From Sphingomonas aquatilis (GTDB lineage: Bacteria; Pseudomonadota; Alphaproteobacteria; Sphingomonadales; Sphingomonadaceae): DNA of 64,000 nt. Under the pieces are notes generated by a model. That model was not told the origin of the DNA, searched no databases, and worked only from the letters and a program-made list of their open reading frames with translations. How positions within the stretch are numbered: position 1 is the stretch's first letter; every line of letters begins with the position of its first letter. The position numbers and the translations under genes are program-made. Where the stretch lies: NCBI RefSeq assembly GCF_014196115.1, contig NZ_JACIDB010000004.1, positions 1 to 64,000 on the forward strand. The letters run 5' to 3'. Positions 1 to 9,852 of this stretch are shown one piece after another.

Positions 1-44
1 CGCGAACGGCACGCCCGCCATACCCGTCACACCGCTCGACAAAC

Positions 45-90
45 GGGGTCCCTTTTGGACGCCGATAGGGGGTCCTTTTTGGACGCCGAT
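45..90. repeat. Tandem near-identical 22-bp repeats, probable insertion-sequence end
   Basis: Two 22-bp copies (45-66 and 69-90) differ at one base and are spaced 24 bp apart. Each holds the core TTTTGGACGCCGAT. In frame 2 of the plus strand each copy encodes the peptide GPFWTPI, within an open frame that enters from outside the window and stops at about 101-103. Tandem terminal repeats of this sort are typical of IS21-family element ends, so this may be the right end of such an element whose body lies upstream. Repetition is seen directly; the IS21 assignment is inference. Confidence 0.45.
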
Positions 91-99
91 TGACATGCA

Positions 100-294
100 G
101 TGATCATCGCTGCCGTGTCGCATGGGGTGCCCAATAATGTTGTCGAGGGGGGCAACCTGCTGCCGGTCATCGCCACTTTGATACCGGCGGCTGGCTGTAT
201 CATCGTCCTGAGCCTGCTTGTGCGACAGCCGGGCAGTGAAGCATCGGGAAATCAAGCTTGCTTAGGCGCGCAAGACCTTAGGCCGACGTCTTGA
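100..294 (+). other. Short open frame with one hydrophobic stretch, possible membrane-protein remnant
   Basis: A 64-codon open frame beginning with GTG. It encodes one strongly hydrophobic stretch at about residues 20-41 (LLPVIATLIPAAGCIIVL) followed by a polar tail, which looks like the last membrane segment of a transporter. It has no convincing ribosome-binding site and sits between two pieces of mobile-element debris. I do not recognise the parent protein. It may be a decayed 3' fragment or chance coding. Confidence 0.2.
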
Positions 295-336
295 TAGGAT
301 TGTCGGTTTATGGAGGATGCTACGGCTGAGACTCAA

Positions 337-583
337 TCAGAGCCAGAATGCGAGCGCGGTTGCGATGGCGACGCCTGAGAGGAAGTTGACGGCGAGCTTA
401 TCGTAGCGGGTAGCGACACGGCGGAAGTCCTTGAGACGGCAGAAGGCGTTCTCGATCAAGTGGCGGCCGCGGTATCTGTCTTTATCATATCGGATCGTGC
501 GTTTGCGGTTTCGCCGTCCGGGAATTACGGGACGGCTCTGGCATCACGTAGATAACGGCGCATCGTAGCCCTTGTCGATCAAC
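337..583 (-). pseudogene. IS5-type transposase C-terminal remnant
   Basis: Read on the minus strand, the last 60 or so codons encode the hallmark C-terminus of IS5/IS1182-like DDE transposases: RGRHLIENAFCRLKDFRRVA followed by TRYDKLAVNFLSG and a short hydrophobic end, with the stop at 337-339. The conserved Glu of the DDE triad is the E of LIENAF. Further upstream a DKGYDA motif, also typical of the family, lies in another frame, so a frameshift separates the two pieces. The element is cut at about 583, where integrase sequence begins. Clearly non-functional. Confidence 0.8.
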
Positions 584-1253
584 GTTCAAGACCTACACGA
601 GGAACGGCAAGGTTCGGGTGCGCTGGCTGACTCATGCGCAGGTCGATCGTCTCCTCGGGGAACTCCCGGCTCATCAGCAGGACCTGATGCTGTTCGCGCT
701 CGCCACCGGGCTGCGGCAGGGAAATATTAAGAGGCTGACCTGGGATCAAGTCGATCTCACCCGCCGCATCGTCACGATCGAGCACGGGGAGACCAAGAAT
801 GGCGAGGCGCTGGGCGTACCGCTCAACGATCTCGCGGTCTCGGTTCTCGAGCGGCAGATGGGCAAGTAGTGCGAGCACGTATTCACCTATGCCGGGCGTC
901 CGATCGGGCAGGTGAATACGCGGCATTGGCGGGCTGCCTCGACGCGGGCCGGCATCGCCGATTTCCGCTGGCACGACCTGCGCCATACCTGGGCGAGCTC
1001 GCTACGGCAGAATGACGTGCCCACCTGGGTGCTTCAGGAGCTGGGTGGCTGGAAATCGGAAGCGATGGTGCGCCGCTACGCGCACATGTCGACGAAGCAT
1101 TTGCAGCCCTACGCAGACCAGCTGATTTTCGAGGGCACAAAGGCTCCGGCCCGACCCTCGGGCATCAACCCCGGTCAAGGACACAAAAATGATCACAGCG
1201 AGAGACCGACCAGGCTCCGGCTCGCCGCCGAGGCGGACTTAAGTCATTCATAG
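582..1253 (+). pseudogene. Tyrosine recombinase (phage-type integrase) C-terminal remnant with in-frame stop
   Basis: One reading frame runs from 582 to 1253 and encodes the catalytic half of a phage/island integrase. ATGLRQGNIKRLTW carries the first catalytic Arg, [10 protein letters not shown] is the HxxR box, and [17 protein letters not shown] holds the nucleophilic Tyr. A TAG stop at 867-869 splits the frame after QMGK; the same frame continues through FTYAGRP and NTRHWRAA. The N-terminal SAM-like and arm-binding domains are missing because transposase sequence abuts at about 583. The gene ends 14 bp from the 3' end of tRNA-Lys, the usual arrangement for an island integrated at a tRNA gene. 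Confidence 0.85.
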
Positions 1254-1267
1254 TGAAGAAAAGGAGG

Positions 1268-1343
<76 letters not shown>

Positions 1344-1460
1344 ATGACCTGGCCTGTTTGGTGGCGCTTTGGAGAGGCGCCGGCCCCGTCGGGAGGCGGC
1401 CAATTAGCAGGCGTTTCGGATCGTGCAAACCCTTTTTTGCGTTGCGGCGGATTTTTTCGC

Positions 1461-2570
1461 TTACCAGCGAACGCGGCGGCGATTTTCGCGGTCGATCGAC
1501 ATCAAAATACCTAGGCAAAACAGCACGGTAAGCTGGGCTGAGCTGCCGAAGCTGACCAAGGGCAACGGAATGCCGACGACCGGTGCCAGGCCCATCACCA
1601 TCGAGAGGTTGATCGCGACGTAGAAGAAGATCGTCGTGGCGAGACCCGCCGCGGTGAGGCGGGCGAAGCGCGTGTTCGCCTGCTGGCCGACGTTCACGCC
1701 CCAGCGGATCACGAGCAGGAAGGCGAGGATCAGCAGGCAGCCCCCGACGAGGCCCCATTCCTCGGCCATCGTCGCGAAGACGAAGTCGGTATGGCCTTCG
1801 GGCAGATAGTCGAGGTGGCTCTGTGTGCCGTTGAGGAAGCCTTTGCCCCACAATCCGCCCGACCCGATTGCGATCTTGGACTGGCTGATGTGATAGCCGG
1901 TGCCGAGCGGGTCGCTTTCGGGATCGAGGAAGATGAGGATGCGATTTCGCTGATAGTCGTGCAGCGCATATTGGAAGGCGAGGGGGCCTGCGACCGCGAT
2001 CCCGAGCGCGCCGCCGACGAACAGGCGCATCGGGACGCCCGCCAGGAACATCACCGCGATACCGCCGCCGGTGACCATCAGCGCGGTGCCGAGATCGGGC
2101 TGTTTGGCGATGAGCGCGGCGGGGATGCCGATCAACAGGCAGGCAGGCCAGATCGCGCCGAAGCGCCGCGTCTCGCCGGGCGGGAGCATGTCGTAGAAGC
2201 GCGCGCAGGCCAGCACGATGGCGGGCTTCATGAATTCGGACGGTTGCAGCTTGATGCCGACGTCGAGCCAGCGTTGGCTGCCGCCGCGCACGGCGCCGAC
2301 CAGTTCGACCAGCACCAACGCAATGACGATGACGACATAGGCCGGCAACGCCGCCGATCGCCAGACGCGTTCGGGCACGTAGGAGACCGCCAGCGCCATG
2401 CCGAGCAGGATGAAGAAGCGGACGCCCTGCGACAGCGCCCAGGGTTGTAGGGAGCCGCCGGCGGCGGAATAGAGTACGATCTGGCCGAAGGTGCCGATCG
2501 CAATAATCAGCAAAATGACCCGCCAGGGCAGCCGCGCGATCGGATCGGGGATCAGATGGCCACGGCTCAC
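1461..2570 (-). CDS. rodA: Rod shape-determining SEDS protein RodA (peptidoglycan glycosyltransferase)
   Basis: A polytopic SEDS-family protein of 369 residues that polymerises lipid II together with PBP2 in the elongasome. Visible family features are about ten hydrophobic segments, the LQPSEFMKPAIV motif, KQPDLGTALM, the periplasmic loop with GTGYHISQSKIAIGSGG, and the conserved Asp/Glu in LPEGHTDFVFATMAEEWG. The C-terminal GIPLPLVSFGSSAQLTVL matches the family signature near the last helices. The start is a GTG at 2570 overlapping the TGA of mrdA in a GTGA junction, implying translational coupling. It is the last gene of the mreBCD-mrdA-rodA unit. Confidence 0.96.
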   Translation of the reverse strand: MSRGHLIPDPIARLPWRVILLIIAIGTFGQIVLYSAAGGSLQPWALSQGVRFFILLGMALAVSYVPERVWRSAALPAYVVIVIALVLVELVGAVRGGSQRWLDVGIKLQPSEFMKPAIVLACARFYDMLPPGETRRFGAIWPACLLIGIPAALIAKQPDLGTALMVTGGGIAVMFLAGVPMRLFVGGALGIAVAGPLAFQYALHDYQRNRILIFLDPESDPLGTGYHISQSKIAIGSGGLWGKGFLNGTQSHLDYLPEGHTDFVFATMAEEWGLVGGCLLILAFLLVIRWGVNVGQQANTRFARLTAAGLATTIFFYVAINLSMVMGLAPVVGIPLPLVSFGSSAQLTVLFCLGILMSIDRENRRRVRW

Positions 2571-4672
2571 TGCGTGTTGCCCGCGGCGTCGTCGGGAGAA
2601 TCGGTGTCGCTCGGCACGTCGCCGTTGGCGACGGCGGGGCCCATCGCCGCCTGCGTCGCATTGGCGAGATCGGTCGCCGCCTCCACAGCATCCGAATCGC
2701 TGGGGACGGTGGAATCGGTCTTGGTGGCGTTGGCCGCGGGCTGCGGCGCCTGGGCGGCGCGATAGGCGGCGGCTTCGGCGGCCATGCGCGTCTTGATGTC
2801 GCCGCCCCAGGTGGGTTCGACGTCAGCGAGGCTCTTCATCGCGCGGTCGCGATCGAACAGCCACGTCATGATGTCGCGGCCGATCATCGGCGTGTCGAGA
2901 TTGCGGACGGTGTGGCCATTGTGTTCGAGCACCACCGCGGCGGCATAGCGGGGATTGTCGGCAGGGGCGAAGCAGACGAACAAAGCGTGGTCGCGCAGCT
3001 TGAAGGGCAATTGCCCGTTCTTGAGCACGCCCGCGCGCCGTTCCGCCATGGTGATGCGGCGGACCTGGGCGGTGCCCGTCTTTGCCGCGATGGCGACGCC
3101 CGGGATCAGCAGCCGCGCCGCACCGCCGGTGCCGCCCTGGTTCACCACGCCGTACATCGCGTCGCGCACGATCGCGAGATGCTCCGAGGCGAGCGGCAGC
3201 GCCGGTGAGTCGAGGTGGACGTGATGCGAAAGCAGGCTCGGCTGCAACGCGCGACCCGACGCGAGCCGCGCCGCCATGACCGCGAGCTGCAACGGGTTGG
3301 CGAGCACATAGCCCTGGCCGATCGACGCGTTCAGGCCGTCGGCGACGGTCCATTTCGTCTTATATTTCCGCAGCTTCCATTCAGAATCTGGCACCGTGCC
3401 GTAACGCTGCGTCGCCAGTGGCAGATCGAACTTCTGCCCCAGCCCCATCATCCGCGCGATCGGGGCGATCTTGTCGTAGCCGACACGGCGGATCATCTCG
3501 TAGAAATAGATGTCGCAGCTCTGCTCGATCGCGCCCTTCAGGTCGAGCGGACCGTGGCCGCCACGCTTGTGGCAGTGGAAGACACCGGTGCCGACGCGCA
3601 TCGCGCCCGAGCAGACGACGCGGTCGTGCGCGCCGACGCCCGCGGCGAGCAGCGCGAGACCGTTCATCGGCTTCACCGTCGATCCCGGCGGGTACAACCC
3701 CTGCGTCACCTTGTTCATCAAGGGGACGTGATCGTTATCCGACAGCATCTTCCATTCGAGATGGCTGATGCCGTCCGAGAAGCTGTTGGGATCGTAAGCG
3801 GGCATCGACACCATCGCGAGCATCTCACCGGTGCGACAGTCGATCACCACCGCCGAGCCCGAATTGGTGCCGAGCCGGCGCGCGGCATATTCCTGCAGCC
3901 CGGCGTCGATCGTCAACTTCTGCGTCTTGCCGGGGACGTCGGCACGGGTGGGCAGTTCGGCGACGACCTTGCCGCGTGCGGTGACTTCGACACGCTTCGC
4001 GCCCGGCGTGCCGCGGAGTTCACTTTCCAGCTGCTTTTCAAGGCCATCCTTGCCGAGCTTGAAACCCGGTGTGACGAGCAGGGGGTCGTGCGTCTTCTTA
4101 TATTGTTCGGCGTTGGCCGCGCCGACATAGCCGGTCAGGTGCGCGACCGCGGCGCCGGCCGGGTAGTTGCGCGCGAAGCCGCGCGTGGGTGCGACGCCGG
4201 GCAGTTCGGGCTGGCGCAGGCTGATCGCGGCGAAGCGATCCCAGCTGATGTTTTCCGCCACCTGCACCGGCTGGAAGCCCGCCGCCCCCTTCAGGTCGAT
4301 GCGAATCCGCTCGACCTCGTCGGGCGGCAGGTCGAGTAGCGTGGCGAGCCGGGCGAGCACGCGATCGCGACCCGCGTCGCCGCCCTCCAGCCGATCGGGG
4401 ATGATGTCGACGCGGAAATCGGTGCGATTGTCGGCGATGGCGGCGCCATGACGATCGACGATCCAGCCGCGCCGGGGAGGGATCATCGTCAGGTTGACGC
4501 GATTGCTTTCGGCCAGAAGATTGTACTTCTCGTTCTGGGCGATCGCGAGATAGCCCATGCGGCCGGCGAGCATGACGCCGACGGCGCCCTGCGCGGTGCC
4601 GAGCAGCCACGCCCGACGCGAGAAGCTGTATGCCTGCATCGCTTCGGTGACGATCCGGGAGGAACGCTTCAC
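2567..4672 (-). CDS. mrdA: Penicillin-binding protein 2 (elongation-specific transpeptidase)
   Basis: A class B PBP of about 701 residues that cross-links peptidoglycan during lateral wall growth as partner of RodA. A membrane anchor lies at residues 20-42, then a dimerisation/pedestal domain, then the transpeptidase domain with active-site serine motif STVK (331-334), SCD (385-387) and KTG (531-533). After about residue 640 there is an Ala/Asp-rich low-complexity tail, a probable disordered extension. The GTG at 4672 is chosen because its GTGA junction overlaps the mreD stop; an open frame extends further upstream only as antisense-free read-through inside mreD. Its own stop overlaps the rodA start in the same way. 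Confidence 0.96.
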   Translation of the reverse strand: MKRSSRIVTEAMQAYSFSRRAWLLGTAQGAVGVMLAGRMGYLAIAQNEKYNLLAESNRVNLTMIPPRRGWIVDRHGAAIADNRTDFRVDIIPDRLEGGDAGRDRVLARLATLLDLPPDEVERIRIDLKGAAGFQPVQVAENISWDRFAAISLRQPELPGVAPTRGFARNYPAGAAVAHLTGYVGAANAEQYKKTHDPLLVTPGFKLGKDGLEKQLESELRGTPGAKRVEVTARGKVVAELPTRADVPGKTQKLTIDAGLQEYAARRLGTNSGSAVVIDCRTGEMLAMVSMPAYDPNSFSDGISHLEWKMLSDNDHVPLMNKVTQGLYPPGSTVKPMNGLALLAAGVGAHDRVVCSGAMRVGTGVFHCHKRGGHGPLDLKGAIEQSCDIYFYEMIRRVGYDKIAPIARMMGLGQKFDLPLATQRYGTVPDSEWKLRKYKTKWTVADGLNASIGQGYVLANPLQLAVMAARLASGRALQPSLLSHHVHLDSPALPLASEHLAIVRDAMYGVVNQGGTGGAARLLIPGVAIAAKTGTAQVRRITMAERRAGVLKNGQLPFKLRDHALFVCFAPADNPRYAAAVVLEHNGHTVRNLDTPMIGRDIMTWLFDRDRAMKSLADVEPTWGGDIKTRMAAEAAAYRAAQAPQPAANATKTDSTVPSDSDAVEAATDLANATQAAMGPAVANGDVPSDTDSPDDAAGNTQ

Positions 4673-5196
4673 GCGGTCGGCCCTCGCTTGCGATCGATCC
4701 AGGCGACCAGACGGGCCGACAGGGGGAACAGCATCACGGAGATCATGGTCTGTGCCAATAGCACAGTATCGACGTGCGCGCCGATGGGAACCGCGATCCA
4801 GCGGCCGATTGCGGTGCAAAAAACGATCGCGCCGCTGGCGATCAGCCAGTCCTGCCAGAAATCGCGGGTGACGAGGCGCTGCTCGATCAATTCGATCGCG
4901 ATGAAGCAGAGCGACCAGAGCAGCATCGCCGATCCCAGTGGCTGGCCGCTCACCAGATCGTCGAACAGGCCGAGCGGCGCCGCGGCCCAGGGGCGCAGTG
5001 CGAAGCGCGCGAGCAGGCGCCAGCTGAGCAGCAGGATCAGCCCCAGCGGTGGCATCAACGGCAGGCTGGCGACCACCGGCACGATGGCGGTCAGCGTCGA
5101 TGCCGCCAAGACGCTGACCCAGGGGAGCGCGCGCGCCCGCCCGGGGGGCAGCGGCGCCTGGAAGGGCCGATAGTCGATCGAATTGCGGGTCGTCAC
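4669..5196 (-). CDS. mreD: Rod shape-determining membrane protein MreD
   Basis: A small hydrophobic protein of 175 residues that links MreC to the elongation machinery in the inner membrane. After a short basic N-terminus there are about five membrane segments, including VSVLAASTLTAIVPVVASL and the PLGLFDDLVSGQPLGSAML region, which is conserved in MreD. Start GTG at 5196 lies four bases after the mreC stop; longer starts would run inside mreC. Sequence conservation is weak across MreD proteins, so position between mreC and mrdA is an important part of the call. Confidence 0.9.
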   Translation of the reverse strand: MTTRNSIDYRPFQAPLPPGRARALPWVSVLAASTLTAIVPVVASLPLMPPLGLILLLSWRLLARFALRPWAAAPLGLFDDLVSGQPLGSAMLLWSLCFIAIELIEQRLVTRDFWQDWLIASGAIVFCTAIGRWIAVPIGAHVDTVLLAQTMISVMLFPLSARLVAWIDRKRGPTA

Positions 5197-5200
5197 CGGA

Positions 5201-6079
5201 TCACGGCACCGCCGGGCGGGCCGGCGGGGGCGGCGGCATCGGGACGTAGGGGCGCTCGACCACCGCGAAATCCAGCGCATCGGGGGCCATGAACGGCGTT
5301 GCGACGACGCTGTCCATGCCGTTGCGATCGACCTGCGCCACCGGAACGCCGGGCGCGTACAGGCCGCCCGTGCCCGAGGTCACGAACATGTCGCCGCGAT
5401 TGAAACGCACGTTGGTCGCGTCGACCGAGCGGATATCGACGCGTCCGTCGCCGCGCCCTGCCGCGATCGCGGCGACGCCGTCGCGGGTGCGGCGGACGGG
5501 GACGAGGCTTTCGGGATCGGTGATCAGCAGCACGCGCGCGGCGATCGGCCCGGATTCGAGGACGCGGCCGACGAGGCCATCCGGCCCGCGCACCGGCATG
5601 CCGGGCTGCACGCCCTGCAAGCGCCCGGCGTTGAGCAGCGCGAAGCGTCGCCCACTGCTGGCGGTCGATCCGACGAGGCGCGCGGCTATGACGACTTCGG
5701 GCGTACGGTCACGGACGCGCAGCAGCGCGCGCAGGCGACGATTGTCATAGGCGATGATCCGCGCACGGGTCAGCAGCGCGCGGCTGCGCGCGACTTCGGC
5801 GCGAAGCTGCGCATTCTCGCCATGCACGCCGATCCACGTGCCGATCGCGCGCGGCACGGAGGCGATGGCATCCACCCCCGCATCGAGCACGCCGGCGATC
5901 GGTGCGGTGACGCTCGCCACGGCCATACGCGCCGTGCCGAACGCCGGCGGGTGGACCGTGGACACGACGAGCAACACGGCCCCCACCACCGCGCCCGCCA
6001 CCGCGAGCACGTAGCCGATGAACGTCGAATATTGCCGTCGCCGCGAAAAACCGGTGCGACGGTCGCGGGCAGGCGCCAT
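5201..6079 (-). CDS. mreC: Rod shape-determining protein MreC
   Basis: A bitopic inner-membrane protein of 292 residues whose periplasmic part scaffolds PBP2/RodA. A basic N-terminus precedes one membrane segment (residues 21-45, with VLAVAGAVVGAVLLVV), then a helical region (NAQLRAEVARSRALL) and the beta-rich MreC core with GPDGLVGRV and TSGTGGLYAPGVPVA. The C-terminus is Pro-rich (PMPPPPPARPAVP). ATG start at 6079, 55 bp after mreB. Length and domain order are normal for the family. Confidence 0.95.
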   Translation of the reverse strand: MAPARDRRTGFSRRRQYSTFIGYVLAVAGAVVGAVLLVVSTVHPPAFGTARMAVASVTAPIAGVLDAGVDAIASVPRAIGTWIGVHGENAQLRAEVARSRALLTRARIIAYDNRRLRALLRVRDRTPEVVIAARLVGSTASSGRRFALLNAGRLQGVQPGMPVRGPDGLVGRVLESGPIAARVLLITDPESLVPVRRTRDGVAAIAAGRGDGRVDIRSVDATNVRFNRGDMFVTSGTGGLYAPGVPVAQVDRNGMDSVVATPFMAPDALDFAVVERPYVPMPPPPPARPAVP

Positions 6080-6134
6080 GCGCCGGGTCCCCCGTCCTGT
6101 AAGTGTGGGTCAGCCGTTACGTCGTTGCGGGCGC

Positions 6135-7253
<1,119 letters not shown>

Positions 7254-7307
7254 TCACGTCTTGCGTAGGGCTCGCGGGATGCGTCCGCTTGGTATAGAGC
7301 TTGCGCA

Positions 7308-9134
7308 GTGTCAATACGCCGTCTGCCCGAACATCTCGTCAACCGCATCGCCGCCGGTGAAGTGGTGGAAAGGCCCGCCAGCGCGTTGAAGGAGCTGGTC
7401 GAAAACGCCATCGACGCCGGTGCGAATCGCATCGCGGTGATGCTCGCGAACGGCGGGCTCGCGCGGATCGAGGTGGTCGACGACGGCTGTGGCATGGCAC
7501 CGGCCGACATGGCGCTGGCGCTCGAACGGCATGCGACGTCCAAGCTGCCCGACGAAGCCATTGAAAATGTGACGACCATGGGCTTTCGCGGCGAGGCCTT
7601 GCCCTCGATCGCCAGTGTCGCGCGGCTGACGATCGAAAGCCGCGTCCGCGGCGCGGAGGGCTGGGCGCGGACGGTCGACAATGGCGTCGTCGCGCGCGAA
7701 GGGCCCGCAGCCCTGCCGCCGGGGACGCGCGTGATCGTCGAGGATCTGTTCGGGCGCGTGCCGGCGCGGCGCAAGTTCCTGCGCTCGCCCCGTGCCGAAT
7801 ATGCCGCCTGTCTCGATACGGTACGCCGGCTTGCGATGGCGCGGCCCGATATCGCCTTCACACTGGAGCATGACGGCCGCCGCGCGCTCGCCGCGATGCT
7901 GGCCGAGGACCGGCCGGCACGCGTAGCCGGGCTGACCGACCGGGCGCTCGCCGACAATGCGGTGACGATCGATCTGGAGCGGCCGACCGATTCGGGGCCG
8001 ATCGTGCTGGGCGGGGTGGCGAGCATCCCGACCTACAATCGCGGTGTCGCAGACCACCAATATCTGTTCGTTAACGGCCGACCCGTGCGCGATCGCCTGT
8101 TGATGGGCGCAATCCGCGGCGCCTATGCCGAGATGCTGCCGCGTGATCGGCATGCCGTGGTGGCGCTGTTCCTCGACGTACCGCCGGCGGAGGTGGACGT
8201 GAACGTCCATCCCGCGAAGACCGAGGTGCGCTTTCGCGATCCCGCGATGGTGCGCGGCATGATCGTGTCGGGGCTGCGGCGCGCGCTGGATGCGGCCGGG
8301 CACCGCAGCGTGCAGCGGCCGGCCGAGGATGCGCTGGCGATGTGGCGGCCGGATCCGGTAGCGCCCCATCCCGCGGGCGCGGTGGCGGGCGAGGCGTGGG
8401 CCGCGCCGGCGATGGGGGGCGTTGCGTCTGGAGCGGCGGATGGCGCGGGGCTGTTCGCGCAGCGCTACGTTAACGATGCCCGCCCGACGTTCGCCCCGCC
8501 GCCCCCCGCCGCGCGCGCCGAGCCGGCCTATGCGCTGCCGCCATCGACCGTCGCCCATCCGCTGGGCGTCGCGCGCGGTCAGGTGGCGCGGACCTATATC
8601 GTCGCGGAAGCGGAGGACGGGCTGGTGCTCGTAGACCAGCATGCCGCGCATGAGCGGCTGGTGCTCGAACGCATGCGCGCGGGGCTGGCCGGTGGGCGGG
8701 TGGCGGCACAGGCGCTGCTGATCCCCGAAGTGGTCGAGCTGGACGAGCCTGCCTGCGACCGCCTCGAATCGCGGATCGGCGAACTCGCCGAACTGGGGCT
8801 GGAGCTGGAGCGGTTCGGGCCGACGGCGATGCTGGTGCGCGCGACGCCGGCCTTGCTGGGTCAGGCCGATCCGTCCGGACTCATCACCGATCTGGCGGAC
8901 GAACTCGCCGCGTTCGACGAGGCACTGTCGCTACGCGAGCGGCTGGATGCGGTCGCCGGCACGATGGCCTGCCATGGGTCGGTGCGAGCGGGCAGGGTGC
9001 TGGGCGTCGCCGAGATGAATGCGCTGCTGCGCGAGATGGAGGCTACGCCGCACTCGGGCCAATGTAACCATGGTCGGCCGACATGGGTGAAGCTGGCGCA
9101 TGGCGATATTGAGCGTCTGTTCGATCGTCGCTGA
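7308..9134 (+). CDS. mutL: DNA mismatch repair protein MutL
   Basis: A protein of 608 residues that couples MutS mismatch recognition to strand removal. The N-terminal GHKL ATPase has the boxes LVENAIDAGA, DDGCGM and TMGFRGEALPSIASV, then the transducer region with NVHPAKTEVRF. A Pro/Ala-rich linker joins the C-terminal dimerisation domain. That domain contains DQHAAHERLVLE, which fits the metal-binding endonuclease motif DQHA(x)2E(x)4E, plus ACHGSVRAG and CNHGRPTW, so this should be a nicking MutL as in bacteria lacking MutH. The start is GTG at 7308. Its 3' end overlaps the next, convergent gene by 92 bp. Confidence 0.96.
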   Translation: MSIRRLPEHLVNRIAAGEVVERPASALKELVENAIDAGANRIAVMLANGGLARIEVVDDGCGMAPADMALALERHATSKLPDEAIENVTTMGFRGEALPSIASVARLTIESRVRGAEGWARTVDNGVVAREGPAALPPGTRVIVEDLFGRVPARRKFLRSPRAEYAACLDTVRRLAMARPDIAFTLEHDGRRALAAMLAEDRPARVAGLTDRALADNAVTIDLERPTDSGPIVLGGVASIPTYNRGVADHQYLFVNGRPVRDRLLMGAIRGAYAEMLPRDRHAVVALFLDVPPAEVDVNVHPAKTEVRFRDPAMVRGMIVSGLRRALDAAGHRSVQRPAEDALAMWRPDPVAPHPAGAVAGEAWAAPAMGGVASGAADGAGLFAQRYVNDARPTFAPPPPAARAEPAYALPPSTVAHPLGVARGQVARTYIVAEAEDGLVLVDQHAAHERLVLERMRAGLAGGRVAAQALLIPEVVELDEPACDRLESRIGELAELGLELERFGPTAMLVRATPALLGQADPSGLITDLADELAAFDEALSLRERLDAVAGTMACHGSVRAGRVLGVAEMNALLREMEATPHSGQCNHGRPTWVKLAHGDIERLFDRR

Positions 9135-9540
9135 ACAGCCAGGCTTCCGCTTCCGCACGGCTGAAGAAATGGGCGACGCCCTCGCGATCGGGCGGATTGA
9201 GGCGTTTGGCCTGATGGCGGGACAGCGACATGCCGACGACCATCGCGAGCCGCCGGCCCTGCCGCACCGGATCGCGCACGATGGTGGTGAAGGCGTTGAC
9301 GACATCCTGCGACTGGATGCTCATGTCCGAAATATCGCAGAGCGTCAGATGCGCATTGGGCGCGCAGCGCAGGAGGCGATGTGCCTGCGCCCATTCCCGA
9401 TCGAAGGCGGCGACGTCGGGCAACAGGAAGAATCCCGACAAAGTGATGTAGGTGACACCCCGGGCGGTATCCGGTTCCACGCGAAATCGAGCAGGAGAAT
9501 GCAGACCCATGAATGTGTCCATATCGGTGCGGACTTTCAT
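9043..9540 (-). CDS. Hypothetical protein, STAS/SpoIIAA-like
   Basis: A 165-residue soluble protein. Its core has the pattern GVTYITLSGFFLLPDVAAF ... HLTLCDISDMSIQSQDVVNAF ... LAMVVGMSLSRHQAKRL, alternating strands and helices as in STAS or SpoIIAA-like folds. It resembles the product at 16778-17179 in layout (strand, F/W-x-LP, long helix, CD/DCS strand, helix, CLL/VVG strand), so the two may be diverged paralogues. Start ATG at 9540; ATG at 9522 (MDTFMGL) is an alternative. The last 92 bp lie antisense to the mutL 3' end. No partner kinase or sigma factor is nearby and the role is unknown. Confidence 0.65.
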   Translation of the reverse strand: MKVRTDMDTFMGLHSPARFRVEPDTARGVTYITLSGFFLLPDVAAFDREWAQAHRLLRCAPNAHLTLCDISDMSIQSQDVVNAFTTIVRDPVRQGRRLAMVVGMSLSRHQAKRLNPPDREGVAHFFSRAEAEAWLFSDDRTDAQYRHAPASPMSADHGYIGPSAA

Positions 9541-9662
9541 GGACGTTAATGCCCCGGGTTAAAGGAACATGACTTACCCGAGACACCGAGGGCGGCGGCT
9601 GTTCACGAACACGCAACCTTTGCATCGGGTGCGCATTGGGCATTGGGAATCGCAAGGACCCG

Positions 9663-9743
9663 ATGATGAAGCAGATTTTTCCCGTCGTTCTGGCCCTGAT
9701 CCCGCTGGCGGCGGTCGTGAGCGCCTGCGTGACCTGCCCCTGA
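9663..9743 (+). CDS. Possible 26-residue lipoprotein-like peptide
   Basis: A very short frame beginning ATGATG, preceded by AAGGA at about five bases, a good ribosome-binding site. The product starts MMKQIFPVVLALIPLAA and ends SACVTCP. That is a basic N-terminus, a hydrophobic core and a lipobox-like SAC, so it resembles an entericidin-type mini-lipoprotein or a bare signal peptide. It is followed within 43 bp by a strong terminator. It is too short for statistical coding support, and it could be chance. Confidence 0.4.
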   Translation: MMKQIFPVVLALIPLAAVVSACVTCP

Positions 9744-9785
9744 GGCGTCGGTCGCCGGACCTGCCGGCGGTATGTCGGACGCACG

Positions 9786-9823
9786 AAAAAGGGCCGCCCG
9801 GTACGCACCGGACGGCCCTTTTT
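9786..9823. terminator. Bidirectional intrinsic terminator
   Basis: The hairpin AAAAAGGGCCG/CGGCCCTTTTT is flanked by A and T runs on both sides, so it can end transcription from either strand. It lies between the small plus-strand frame at 9663 and the 3' end of rplI (9853, minus). Confidence 0.85.
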
Positions 9824-9852
9824 CTTGGATCGGCGATCGCCGACGCGGGGGA

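Noticed and set aside
1791..2450. Long open frame on plus, opposite rodA
   Set aside because: Antisense to a clear RodA gene; composition is Arg/Asp/His-rich, typical of shadow frames in high-GC DNA.
2567..2760. Frameshift or fusion at the C-terminus of PBP2
   Set aside because: The low-complexity Ala/Asp tail keeps frame up to the overlapping rodA start, and such tails are common in alphaproteobacterial PBP2.
3215..4339. 374-codon open frame on plus opposite mrdA
   Set aside because: Shadow of PBP2 with no recognisable domain.
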